Below, in pieces: positions 17,494 through 28,193 of a stretch of DNA of 64,000 nucleotides. How positions within the stretch are numbered: the stretch's first letter is position 1; the number at the start of each line of letters is the position of its first letter. The translations under genes and the position numbers were made by a program. The stretch comes from Actinokineospora xionganensis (lineage in GTDB: Bacteria > Actinomycetota > Actinomycetes > Mycobacteriales > Pseudonocardiaceae). The DNA is taken from positions 1-64,000 of the forward strand of contig NZ_JABVED010000017.1 of the NCBI RefSeq assembly GCF_014323725.1, given 5' to 3'. The notes beneath the pieces are model-generated. The model ran no database searches. It was not told the DNA's origin and was given only the letters and a program-made list of their open reading frames with translations.

Positions 17494-18606
17494 TCAGCGC
17501 AGGGCGGGCCGGGGCTGGGGAGCGCGGTACGCCCACTGCCACAGCGCCTCCACCGGCCCGCGCTCGTGCCGGCGCAGCCACCATGCCGCCCCGGCCATGA
17601 GCAGCACCGAGATCACCAGCCACAGCGCGGCGCTGACCGCGGGACCGTGGCCGTTGAGGCCGAAACCCCAGTCGTAGCACAGGATCGAGGCGATCACGTT
17701 CTGCCCGACGTAACAGGTGAGCGCGGCTCGCCCGACGGAGGTGAGGCCGCGCCGCACCACGCCCGCCTCGGCGCGCATCCGGTTGACCACCATGGTGATC
17801 AGGCCGAGCAGCCCGAAGGCCACGACCGGCGCGCACAGGTACCGGTCGACCAAGAACCACTCGGTTCCGGCGAAGCTGGTGACCGCGTTGAGCGGGACGC
17901 CGAGCCCGAGTCCCCACACCGTCAGCCCGCGCTGGATCCGCTTGCCGCGGTCGGAGTCCTCCAGGGCGCCCGCCCGCAGCAGGCGAGCGCCCGCGAGGAA
18001 CAGGACGGTGCTCAGCGGGATGGCGAAGATCGCCTCCACGCGGTAGACACCGGCGTAGTCGAGCCGGGCCTGGACCTGCGCGAACCAACTCGACGTGTCG
18101 GCGGGCAGCCCACCCGAGGGGCCACCGGCTTTGCTCGCGAGCAGGGCCCACGTGAGCAGACCGATGATGCTGACCAGCAGGACGGCCTGCCCGATCATCC
18201 ACCCGCGGATCACCTTGTCACCGCGCCCGACGAGGTAGGCGACCAGGACGGACACGAGTGCGTAGAACATCAGCACGTCGAACTCGAAGATCAGCACATA
18301 GTGGATGAGCCCTTCGAGCAGCAGCAGCGCCGAGCGCCACAGGTACCAGCCGGGCCAGCGCTCACCCCGGCGCACCGCCGAGGCGTGCTGCATCGCCAGG
18401 CCGATGCCGAACATGATGGACAGCAGCGCCAGGAACTTCCCGTTGCTCAGAAACCTGAGAAACGTCTCGGCGAACCCCGACCCGCCCCCGCTGAGAAAGC
18501 CTGCGGCACCGCCGGGTGTGGTGAAGATCCAGATATTCGTGCCCAGCGTCCCCAGGATCGCCACCCCACGCAGCACATCCAAAGCCGCGACGCGTCCCCC
18601 GACCAT
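17494..18606 (-). CDS. DUF418 / YeiB-family membrane protein
   Basis: A 370-residue integral membrane protein with about ten helices. ATG 18606 has GGAGGGGG upstream. The N-terminal signature AALDVLRGVAILGTLGTNIW is the DUF418/acyltransferase-3-like opening, and the C-terminal part has the DUF418 block (SVGRAALTCYVGQNVIAS, then SAALWLVISVLLM). Members are inner-membrane proteins with no settled biochemical role, sometimes linked to transport or to modification of surface molecules. It stands between geosmin synthase and LVIVD genes, all leftward but with separate start regions. Confidence 0.87.
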   Translation of the reverse strand: MVGGRVAALDVLRGVAILGTLGTNIWIFTTPGGAAGFLSGGGSGFAETFLRFLSNGKFLALLSIMFGIGLAMQHASAVRRGERWPGWYLWRSALLLLEGLIHYVLIFEFDVLMFYALVSVLVAYLVGRGDKVIRGWMIGQAVLLVSIIGLLTWALLASKAGGPSGGLPADTSSWFAQVQARLDYAGVYRVEAIFAIPLSTVLFLAGARLLRAGALEDSDRGKRIQRGLTVWGLGLGVPLNAVTSFAGTEWFLVDRYLCAPVVAFGLLGLITMVVNRMRAEAGVVRRGLTSVGRAALTCYVGQNVIASILCYDWGFGLNGHGPAVSAALWLVISVLLMAGAAWWLRRHERGPVEALWQWAYRAPQPRPALR

Positions 18607-18707
18607 GTGTCCCCCTCCGTTGTCGCACAACGGAGTCGACGCTAGCCTGCGGCGCCGACCCGGGCGTCAGCCTTTCGACGGATGCCCGGGTCGGACCTTC
18701 GGCTGAC

Positions 18708-21444
<2,737 letters not shown>

Positions 21445-22545
21445 ATGAAGCACCGTTGGCTGGGCCGCCTCGCGGCCGCCGCGCTGGCACTGGGAGTGGC
21501 GGTGACCGTCGGCGAGGCCGCGCTGGCCGCCCCGCCGTCGGACGACCCACCCCAGGAGATCCAGATCATCGGCGGCGGCAACGCCACCGAGACGTACTCC
21601 TTCCACGCCGCCATGAGCAACGGCTGCGGCGGCAGCCTGGTCGCCCCGCAGTGGATCGTCACCGCCACCCACTGCGGCAACGCCTCGTCCGCCCGCATCG
21701 GCTCGGTCTACCGCTCCTCCGGCGGCGAGGTCCGCGGCATCGACCGAAGGGTCGACAAGACCGGCACCGACCTGACTCTGATGCACCTGTCGCAGCCCTC
21801 GACCATGACCCCGGTCAAGATGGCCGCGTCGAACCCGGCGCCGGGCACGCCCGCCCGGCTCATCGGCTTCGGCTGCACCAGCTGGCCCAGCTGCTCCAAC
21901 CCGTCGTACCTGCAGGAGATCGACCTGACGGTGCTGGAGTCGAGCCGCTGCTACGCGGGCGGCGGGAAGTCGACCGACGTCTGCATCTCCGGCGACCGCA
22001 CCCACTCGGCCTGCCACGGCGACTCCGGCGGTCCCGCCCTGGTCGGCTCGCGCGGCAACTGGACCCTGGTCGGCGAGACCAAGGGGCCTGGCGACAACAA
22101 CGGCGAGTGCGCGACCACGACCCTCTACACCGGCATCGCGGCCAACCTCGCCTGGATCAACCAGCAGACCGGCGGCACCACGGAGCCGCCGCCCACCGGG
22201 AGCAAGTTCGAGAACACCAACAACGTCACCATCCCGGACGCCGGGGTCGCGATCACCAGCGACGTCACCGTCACCGGCCAGGCGGGCAACGCGCCGTCGA
22301 CACTGAAGGTCGACGTCGACATCAAGCACACCTGGCGCGGCGACGTGGTCATCGACCTGGTGGCCCCGGACGGCTCGGCCTACCGGCTCAAGAGCTCCAG
22401 CTCCAACGACTCCGCTGACAACGTCATCACCACGTACACGGTGAACGCGTCTACCGAGGTCGCGAACGGGACCTGGAAGCTCAAGGTCCAGGACGTGGCC
22501 CGCTACGACACCGGATACATCGATGCCTGGAGCCTGCAGTTCTAG
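21445..22545 (+). CDS. Secreted trypsin-like protease with C-terminal P-domain
   Basis: A 366-residue protein. A Sec signal (MKHRWLGRLAAAALALGVAV) and short propeptide precede the mature start at IIGGG. The S1 triad is His in TATHC, Asp in TGTDLTLM and Ser in GDSGGP; the cysteine pattern is chymotrypsin-like and the sequence SACHGDSGGP shapes the primary pocket. Residues ~255-366 form a P/homoB (proprotein convertase) domain (HTWRGDVVIDLVAPDG), which commonly follows actinomycete trypsins and metalloproteases and may aid folding or substrate binding. It is followed by a strong terminator, so it is monocistronic. Confidence 0.95.
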   Translation: MKHRWLGRLAAAALALGVAVTVGEAALAAPPSDDPPQEIQIIGGGNATETYSFHAAMSNGCGGSLVAPQWIVTATHCGNASSARIGSVYRSSGGEVRGIDRRVDKTGTDLTLMHLSQPSTMTPVKMAASNPAPGTPARLIGFGCTSWPSCSNPSYLQEIDLTVLESSRCYAGGGKSTDVCISGDRTHSACHGDSGGPALVGSRGNWTLVGETKGPGDNNGECATTTLYTGIAANLAWINQQTGGTTEPPPTGSKFENTNNVTIPDAGVAITSDVTVTGQAGNAPSTLKVDVDIKHTWRGDVVIDLVAPDGSAYRLKSSSSNDSADNVITTYTVNASTEVANGTWKLKVQDVARYDTGYIDAWSLQF

Positions 22546-22559
22546 GTTCCTGAGAGACA

Positions 22560-22597
22560 GGTGGCCCATCTCCGCGCCCGAGATGGGCCACCGCCTT
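22560..22597 (+). terminator. Rho-independent terminator after the protease gene
   Basis: A perfect 13-bp stem (22560-22572 with 22580-22592) and 7-nt loop are followed by a short T-run in GCCTTTTC. It begins 14 nt after the protease stop. Confidence 0.9.
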
Positions 22598-22811
22598 TTC
22601 GCTCGATCGGGTGGTGTGGGAACTTTGTCCGCGCCTGACCGACCACTGGGACATCGCCCCCGACGGCGATGCGGCAGTACAACGTCGTCACACCGGATCG
22701 GTCGCCAGTGTCGGCCCACTGGTCCGGTGTCACGAGTTTTCTTTCCCAGCGCACTCAACAATCGCGGCCGTCACCGCGTTGTGGGGGTGTCGACCAGGGA
22801 AAGGAGCGATA

Positions 22812-23318
22812 GTGCCGGACAGTTTCGACGCGTTCGTGGCCGAACGGATAGACCGGCTGCTGCGCTACGCCACGGCGTTGACCTGCGATCCGCATCTCGC
22901 GCAGGACGTCGTGCAGGAAGTCCTGCTCCGCGCGCAGTCGCGATGGGGACGCATCGGAGGACTCGACGCCCCCGACCTCTACGTCAAGCGGATGATCACC
23001 AACGAGTACCTCTCGTGGCGGCGCAGGCGGGCCGCGCGCGATGTCACCTCGGCACACTCGACGCTGGAGGCGATCGGGCCCTCCGGGGGCGACCCGGCGG
23101 TCCGCCACGCCGAACGTGAGGCCATGCGGATCCGGATCGCCACGTTGCCGCGCAAACAGCGGGCCGCGATCGTCCTGCGCTACTACGAGGACAGTACCGA
23201 CGCGGAGATCGCCGAGGTCCTCGGCTGCTCCGCGGGGACCGTCCGCAGCCACATCTCGCGCGCGCTGGGCACCCTGCGCGCCGCCGCCGACCTGACCGTG
23301 ACGGAGGTCCACTCATGA
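22812..23318 (+). CDS. ECF RNA polymerase sigma factor, SigE/SigK-like
   Basis: A 168-residue sigma factor. GTG 22812 is chosen because AAGGAG lies 8 nt upstream; in-frame sequence before it has no homology-like features. Region 2 reads RYATALTCDPHLAQDVVQEV and region 4 reads LPRKQRAAIVLRYYEDSTDA then GCSAGTVRSHISRAL, the usual SigE-family actinobacterial pattern. It should direct a small regulon, likely including itself. The stop overlaps the next start by ATGA, so the downstream membrane protein is translationally coupled and is its probable regulator. Confidence 0.93.
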   Translation: MPDSFDAFVAERIDRLLRYATALTCDPHLAQDVVQEVLLRAQSRWGRIGGLDAPDLYVKRMITNEYLSWRRRRAARDVTSAHSTLEAIGPSGGDPAVRHAEREAMRIRIATLPRKQRAAIVLRYYEDSTDAEIAEVLGCSAGTVRSHISRALGTLRAAADLTVTEVHS

Positions 23319-24310
23319 CGCACGACAAGACCGAGTCCCTGATCCGCGAAGCCGTCACCGAACAGGCGGGCCGCGCAGTGGACGGCTCAGTCGTCATCCG
23401 AGCGCTCCAGCGTGAGCGGCCGCGGCGGTCGATGGCGCTGGTGTTCGCGGCCGTCGCGGTGGTGGTCGTGGCGGCGTCCGCCGTGGTCATCCCGCAACTG
23501 ATGCGCCGTGACCAGGCCCCACCCGCCGCGCCCGGCGTCGTCGAGGAGCGCACGATCCTGGTGCTCGGCCGGGACGGGGAGAGCCGCACCGACACGATCA
23601 TGCTGACCCGGCTCGCAGGCGAGCGGGCGACGGCGATCTCCGTGCCGCGCGACACGCTCGTCGACATCCCTGGGTTCGGCCCCGGGAAGGTGAACTCGGC
23701 GTTCAGCCAGGGACGGGAGGCCGCGCTGGCGGCCGGAGCGAGCCAGGGCGCGGCGGACAAGACGGGGGCCGAGTTGACGATGTCCGTCGTCGGCGGGCTC
23801 ACCGGCATGGAGATCGACGACTACCTCTTGATCGACATGGCCGCGATCGGCCGGGCGGCGGACGCGGTGGGCGGCGTCGAGGTGTGTGTGCGGTCGGATA
23901 CTCGTGACCCGCTCGCCCAGGCCGACTTCCGGGCGGGCAGGTCTCTGCTGACCGGGCCCGACGCGCTGGCGTTCGTGCGGCAGCGCCGCGGACTTCCCAA
24001 CGGAGACCTGGACCGGATCATGCGCCAGCAGGTTTTCCTCTCCGGGTTGATCGGCCGCGTCACTCCCGCCAACGCGGCCGGGGTGCTGGCCGCCGTCCGC
24101 GATCACGTGGTCACCGACGCGGACCTGCTCGGGCTCGTCGAGAGCCTGGCCAGGACGCGCGGCGGGGTCCGGGTCGCGCTGATCCCCGTGGACTTGGAGG
24201 TGAGTTCCCCGCAGGGAGCCGGGTTGGAGGTGTCGCCGGAGGTGGTGCGGCCGTTCGTCCAGTCCGCGCTGGCCGGGGAGGCGCCCGCGGCGCCGGACTG
24301 CGTGGACTGA
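23315..24310 (+). CDS. Anti-sigma-position membrane protein with LytR-CpsA-Psr (LCP) domain
   Basis: A 331-residue protein coupled by ATGA to the sigma factor. Residues 1-45 are cytosolic and polar, residues ~46-66 form one membrane helix, and the rest is extracellular. The outer part is an LCP domain: ESRTDTIMLTRL, AISVPRDTLVDIPG and later DPLAQADFRAG and DALAFVRQRR, with the conserved Arg/Asp residues for polyprenyl phosphate. LCP enzymes join glycopolymers to peptidoglycan. The place of an anti-sigma factor taken by an LCP protein suggests wall-state sensing or a sigma-controlled ligase; that link is inference. Confidence 0.85.
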   Translation: MTHDKTESLIREAVTEQAGRAVDGSVVIRALQRERPRRSMALVFAAVAVVVVAASAVVIPQLMRRDQAPPAAPGVVEERTILVLGRDGESRTDTIMLTRLAGERATAISVPRDTLVDIPGFGPGKVNSAFSQGREAALAAGASQGAADKTGAELTMSVVGGLTGMEIDDYLLIDMAAIGRAADAVGGVEVCVRSDTRDPLAQADFRAGRSLLTGPDALAFVRQRRGLPNGDLDRIMRQQVFLSGLIGRVTPANAAGVLAAVRDHVVTDADLLGLVESLARTRGGVRVALIPVDLEVSSPQGAGLEVSPEVVRPFVQSALAGEAPAAPDCVD

Positions 24311-24386
24311 CCTGGGACCGCCGGTGTCGGTGTCAGCCGGCATGCTCGGGTTGACGGGGCAGTGCGGATAGAGACGAGGGCGCGGG

Positions 24387-25658
24387 TTGCGATGGACCGC
24401 TGAGCGGGTGCTCGACCTCGCGCCCGACCCCGCCTCCGCGAAGGCCGGTCGGAGCCAGGCGAGCCCGGCGAAGTGGCCCTCGCTCGGGGCATCGGCGCAC
24501 GCGGTGTGGGGTGACTGCCAGGGGAGTGGGAAGGCGCCGTACCAAGTCGGCGTCGACCTGGCGGAGCCCGCGTTCAAGTGCTCGTGTCCGAGCCGGAAGT
24601 TCCCCTGCAAGCACGCCATCGGATTGCTCCTGCTGTGGGCCGAGGGCGCGGTCCCGGAGTCCGGCGAGCCGGAGTGGATCGACACCTGGCTGGCCCGGCC
24701 CAAGCGGGCCGAGCCAACCGGTGAGCGCGACGAGGAAGCGGCCGCGCGGCGCGCGGAGAAGCGGGCCTCGCGGGTCGCGGGCGGTGCCGCGGAGCTGATC
24801 GGCTGGCTGGGCGACCAGGTGACGACCGGCCTGGCGGTGCTCGACCAGAGTCCCGACGTGCTCTACGGCGTCGCCGCCCGCATGGTCGACGCCCAGGCCC
24901 CTGGGCTCGCTTCGGGACTGCGGCGGGCCGCGATGCTCCCCGGCCGCGGGCGGGACTGGCCGTCGCGGCTGCTGGAGGACCTCGCGCTGCTGCGGACCCT
25001 CGCGGTGGCGTACTCCCGGATCGATGACCTGCCCGCCCCGCTCGCCGCGACCGTGCGCACCCGGCTGGGGTTCACGGTGGACGCCGCCGACGTCCTCGCC
25101 TCCGGCGACCGCGTGCGTGACGAGTGGCTGGTCGCGGGACATGTCGACCAGGAGAACGACCAGTTGGTCTCCAGGCGGACGTGGCTTCGGGGTTCTTCGA
25201 GCGGGCGGTGGGCGCTGGTGCTGTCGTTCGCCGGTCCGGGCCGGATTCTCGACACCTCCCTGGTGTCCGGCACGCTGATCCCGGCAACCCTGGCGTTCTA
25301 CCCGGGCGCGCTGCCACTGCGCGCCCTCGTGGCCGACCGCGACGACGCTGTCCCCGCACCGGTGCCCGGAGGTGGGACCGTGGACGACGCACTGGCCGCG
25401 TTCGCCGCCGGACTGGCGCTCGACCCGTGGCTCGACCGTTTGCCGGTGGTGCTGCGCGAGGTCGCGCCGGTGTCGCTGGGCAAGGACTGGGGACTGTCCT
25501 CTGTGGACGGTTCGGCGCTGCCGCTCGGCTCCGGTGTCGACCCGTGGCCGCTGCTGGCGGTCTCGGGCGGGCGGGCGCTGACGGTGGCGGCGGAGCTTTC
25601 GGTGAGCGGGTTGCGTCCGCTGTCCTGTTGGGACGGGGAGCGAGCGGTGCGGCTGTGA
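24387..25658 (+). CDS. SWIM zinc-finger protein of the MoxR/VWA operon
   Basis: A 423-residue protein; TTG 24387 (MRWTAERVLDLAPD) fits the usual family opening and has GAGGG upstream. The SWIM finger is C65-S-C67, C74, H76 (KCSCPSRKFPCKH), a CxCxnCxH zinc site thought to bind DNA or protein. The remainder is Ala/Arg-rich helical sequence without a recognised catalytic site. It overlaps the next gene by GTGA and opens a five-gene operon found widely in actinobacteria. Its place with MoxR and VWA proteins suggests a substrate or nucleic-acid recognition part. Confidence 0.85.
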   Translation: MRWTAERVLDLAPDPASAKAGRSQASPAKWPSLGASAHAVWGDCQGSGKAPYQVGVDLAEPAFKCSCPSRKFPCKHAIGLLLLWAEGAVPESGEPEWIDTWLARPKRAEPTGERDEEAAARRAEKRASRVAGGAAELIGWLGDQVTTGLAVLDQSPDVLYGVAARMVDAQAPGLASGLRRAAMLPGRGRDWPSRLLEDLALLRTLAVAYSRIDDLPAPLAATVRTRLGFTVDAADVLASGDRVRDEWLVAGHVDQENDQLVSRRTWLRGSSSGRWALVLSFAGPGRILDTSLVSGTLIPATLAFYPGALPLRALVADRDDAVPAPVPGGGTVDDALAAFAAGLALDPWLDRLPVVLREVAPVSLGKDWGLSSVDGSALPLGSGVDPWPLLAVSGGRALTVAAELSVSGLRPLSCWDGERAVRL

Positions 25659-27073
25659 GCGGGTGGGATGAGCTGGTGGCCGCCGCCCTGCTGGGCACGC
25701 GGCGGCGGGTGGTGCACACCGAAGGGTTGCCGGAGTCCGTGCGGGCTTTGGTACCCGACGACGGGGACTCGGCCGGTCGGTTGCTGACCGCTGCCGCGCT
25801 TATGGCCGGGTACCGGCGGGCGGGGCGGGTCCCGGAGACCGGCGGCCTGCCGATAGCCGAGGCGGTCGAGGACACCAGGCCGGTCATCCCCGCCGTGGCG
25901 CGACGACGGCTCGATCGGATGCTCACCGGCGATCACACCGACCTGCTCGGTGACTGGCTGGAACTGGTGCGCCGCACCGATATGCGGTTGCCGCCGGAGC
26001 GCTTGCCGGTCCTGGCCGAGTTGGCGCGGACGCGGCATGCGCTGCGCTCCTCGTTCGCGGAGGTCGCCGGGGGACGTGGCAGTTGGCTGGGCGCGCTCAA
26101 TCCTGAGTGGACCTACCTGGCCGACCACCGTTGCGATGTCGCCGACGTGTGGCGCTACGGCGACACCGACCAGCGGGTGCGCTGGCTGCGGGAGACGTTC
26201 GCCGCCGACCCGGCCGCCGCGCGCGAAGCGTTGGCCCGTGACTGGGTGGCTGAGCCCGCCGCGAACCGCGTGCGGTTCCTGCGCGCCGTCGGTGACCTGG
26301 TCGGGGACGACTTCCTCGAAGCCGCCCTCGACGACCGGGCCCAGGAGGTGCGGGCGCTGGCCGCCGACATCCTCTCCGGCAGGCCCGCCTCCGCGTTCGC
26401 CGCCCGGATGGCCGCGCGCCTTCGTGCACTGGTCACGGTGGCCGATTCGACGATCACCGTCCGGCTCCCGACCACCCGCGACGGCGGCATGGCGCGCGAC
26501 GGCGTCCCCGCCGCACCCGCCCGGGGCGGACAGCGCACGGCCTGGCTGCGGCACATCGTGGCGGCGTCCCCGCTCGCCGCGTGGGAGCGGAGCCCCGCCG
26601 AACTGCTGGTGATGCCGGTCCAGGGCTGCGATCCCGGCGTGCTCCTCGAGGCCTGGGCCGCCGCCGCCATCCGCCAGCGCGACGTCGCCTGGGCGCGAGC
26701 GCTGCTCACCACCGACGACCTCACCACCCCGGAGACCGCCGCGCTGGTGAACGTGCTGCCCGCCGCCGAGCGGGCCCGGGTGGTCGCCGAACTCGGCGGC
26801 GCGCGCAAGTCCGCCGACCTCGCCGAACTCGTCGTGGCGCTGCCCGCCCCCTGGCCCACCGACCTGGGGAACGCCCTCCTGGACTGGCTGGCTGGCCACA
26901 CCGACCATCGCGCCGTCGCCCGGGCGGCGGGAGTCATCGCGCGCACCGTGCCCGCCGAGTGCCTGCGGCACAAAGTCGCCGTCGAGCCACTGCCCCCGGA
27001 CGCGCCAGCCTGGCGCCGGCACCTGTCGGAGACGCTGGTGTTCCGCCGCGAGATGGCGGAGGAATTGCGATGA
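25655..27073 (+). CDS. DUF5691-family protein of the MoxR/VWA operon
   Basis: A 472-residue cytosolic protein; GTG 25655 overlaps the SWIM gene stop (GTGA). It opens WDELVAAALLGTRRR, the usual first block of the DUF5691 family, and is made almost wholly of helices in HEAT-like pairs (RVRWLRETFAADPAAAREAL, VRFLRAVGDLVGDDF). No catalytic motif was found. The gene always keeps this company in related operons, so it is likely a scaffold or adaptor for the AAA ATPase. A 34-nt gap with GAGAGGG leads to the next gene. Confidence 0.8.
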   Translation: MSGWDELVAAALLGTRRRVVHTEGLPESVRALVPDDGDSAGRLLTAAALMAGYRRAGRVPETGGLPIAEAVEDTRPVIPAVARRRLDRMLTGDHTDLLGDWLELVRRTDMRLPPERLPVLAELARTRHALRSSFAEVAGGRGSWLGALNPEWTYLADHRCDVADVWRYGDTDQRVRWLRETFAADPAAAREALARDWVAEPAANRVRFLRAVGDLVGDDFLEAALDDRAQEVRALAADILSGRPASAFAARMAARLRALVTVADSTITVRLPTTRDGGMARDGVPAAPARGGQRTAWLRHIVAASPLAAWERSPAELLVMPVQGCDPGVLLEAWAAAAIRQRDVAWARALLTTDDLTTPETAALVNVLPAAERARVVAELGGARKSADLAELVVALPAPWPTDLGNALLDWLAGHTDHRAVARAAGVIARTVPAECLRHKVAVEPLPPDAPAWRRHLSETLVFRREMAEELR

Positions 27074-27107
27074 ATACCCTGATCTGCCGCAGTGAGAGGG
27101 ATGACAG

Positions 27108-28193
27108 ATGACCGAGACCGTGCTGCGCCCGCACGCCGAGCAGGCCCACGCCGCCGAGTTGGCCGCGCTGGCCGAGCACGACGACCGGCAGCGGCCGCCG
27201 TCGTGGCGGCTCTCACCGTGGGCGGTGCTCAACTACCTTCTGGGCACCACCCTGCCTGACGGCACCGTGATCACCCCCAAGTACATCGGCCCGCGCAGGC
27301 TCATCGAGGTCGCGATCGCCACCCTCGCCACCGACCGCGCGCTCCTGCTGCTGGGCGTGCCGGGCACGGCGAAGACCTGGGTGTCCGAACACCTCGCCGC
27401 TGCCATCAGCGGCGACTCGACGCTGCTGGTCCAGGGCACGGCGGGCACCGCGGAGGAAGCGATCCGCTACGGCTGGAACTACGCCCGGCTCATCGCCGAG
27501 GGGCCCAGCGAGCAGGCGTTGGTGCCCAGCCCGGTGCTGCGCGCGATGCGGGAGGGCAGGCTGGCCCGGGTCGAGGAGCTGACCCGCATCCCGGCCGACG
27601 TGCAGGACAGCCTCATCACCATCCTGTCCGAGAAGACCCTTCCGATCCCGGAACTCGAGTCCGAGGCGCAGGCCCGCCCGGGCTTCAACGTCATCGCCAC
27701 CGCCAACAACCGCGACAAGGGCGTCAACGAGCTGTCCAGCGCGCTGCGCAGGCGGTTCAACACCGTCGTCCTCCCGCTGCCGGACACCGCGGAGGCCGAG
27801 GTCGAGATCGTCACCCGTCGGGTGAGCGACCTCGGCGCCTCGCTCGCGCTGCCCGCCGACAGCGCCGGTCTCGCCGAGATCCGCCGCGTGGTCACCGTGT
27901 TCCGCGAGTTGCGCGCCGGGCGCACCGAGGACGGGCGGATCGCGGTGAAGTCCCCGTCGGGCACGCTGTCCACCGCGGAGGCGATCAGCGTGCTCACCGG
28001 CGGTGTCGCGCTCGCCGCGCACTTCGGCGACGGGGTGCTGCGCCCGCACGACGTGGCGGCCGGAATCCTTGGCGCGGTCGTGAAAGACCCGTCCGCCGAC
28101 CGTGTCGTGTGGATGGAGTACCTGGAGACTGTTGTCCGCGAACGCGATGGCTGGTCGGACTTCTACCGGGCGTGCCGGGAGCTGAGCGGATGA
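27108..28193 (+). CDS. MoxR-family AAA+ ATPase
   Basis: A 361-residue AAA+ protein. Walker A is GVPGTAKT at residues 83-90, in the MoxR form with Ala before Lys. The helix-2 insert region (VQGTAGTAEEAIRYGWNYA), a Walker B-like VEELTRIPADVQ region and sensor 1/arginine-finger stretch NVIATANNRDKGVNELSSAL with RRRF follow. MoxR ATPases act as hexameric chaperones with VWA partners, remodelling or inserting metal into target complexes. The VWA partner is encoded two genes on. ATGA overlap joins it to the next gene. Confidence 0.93.
   Translation: MTETVLRPHAEQAHAAELAALAEHDDRQRPPSWRLSPWAVLNYLLGTTLPDGTVITPKYIGPRRLIEVAIATLATDRALLLLGVPGTAKTWVSEHLAAAISGDSTLLVQGTAGTAEEAIRYGWNYARLIAEGPSEQALVPSPVLRAMREGRLARVEELTRIPADVQDSLITILSEKTLPIPELESEAQARPGFNVIATANNRDKGVNELSSALRRRFNTVVLPLPDTAEAEVEIVTRRVSDLGASLALPADSAGLAEIRRVVTVFRELRAGRTEDGRIAVKSPSGTLSTAEAISVLTGGVALAAHFGDGVLRPHDVAAGILGAVVKDPSADRVVWMEYLETVVRERDGWSDFYRACRELSG

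Noticed and set aside
22690-22730. 8-bp inverted repeat ACACCGGA/TCCGGTGT upstream of the ECF sigma gene
   Set aside because: Could be an operator, but the 25-nt loop and short arms are within chance for this GC content.
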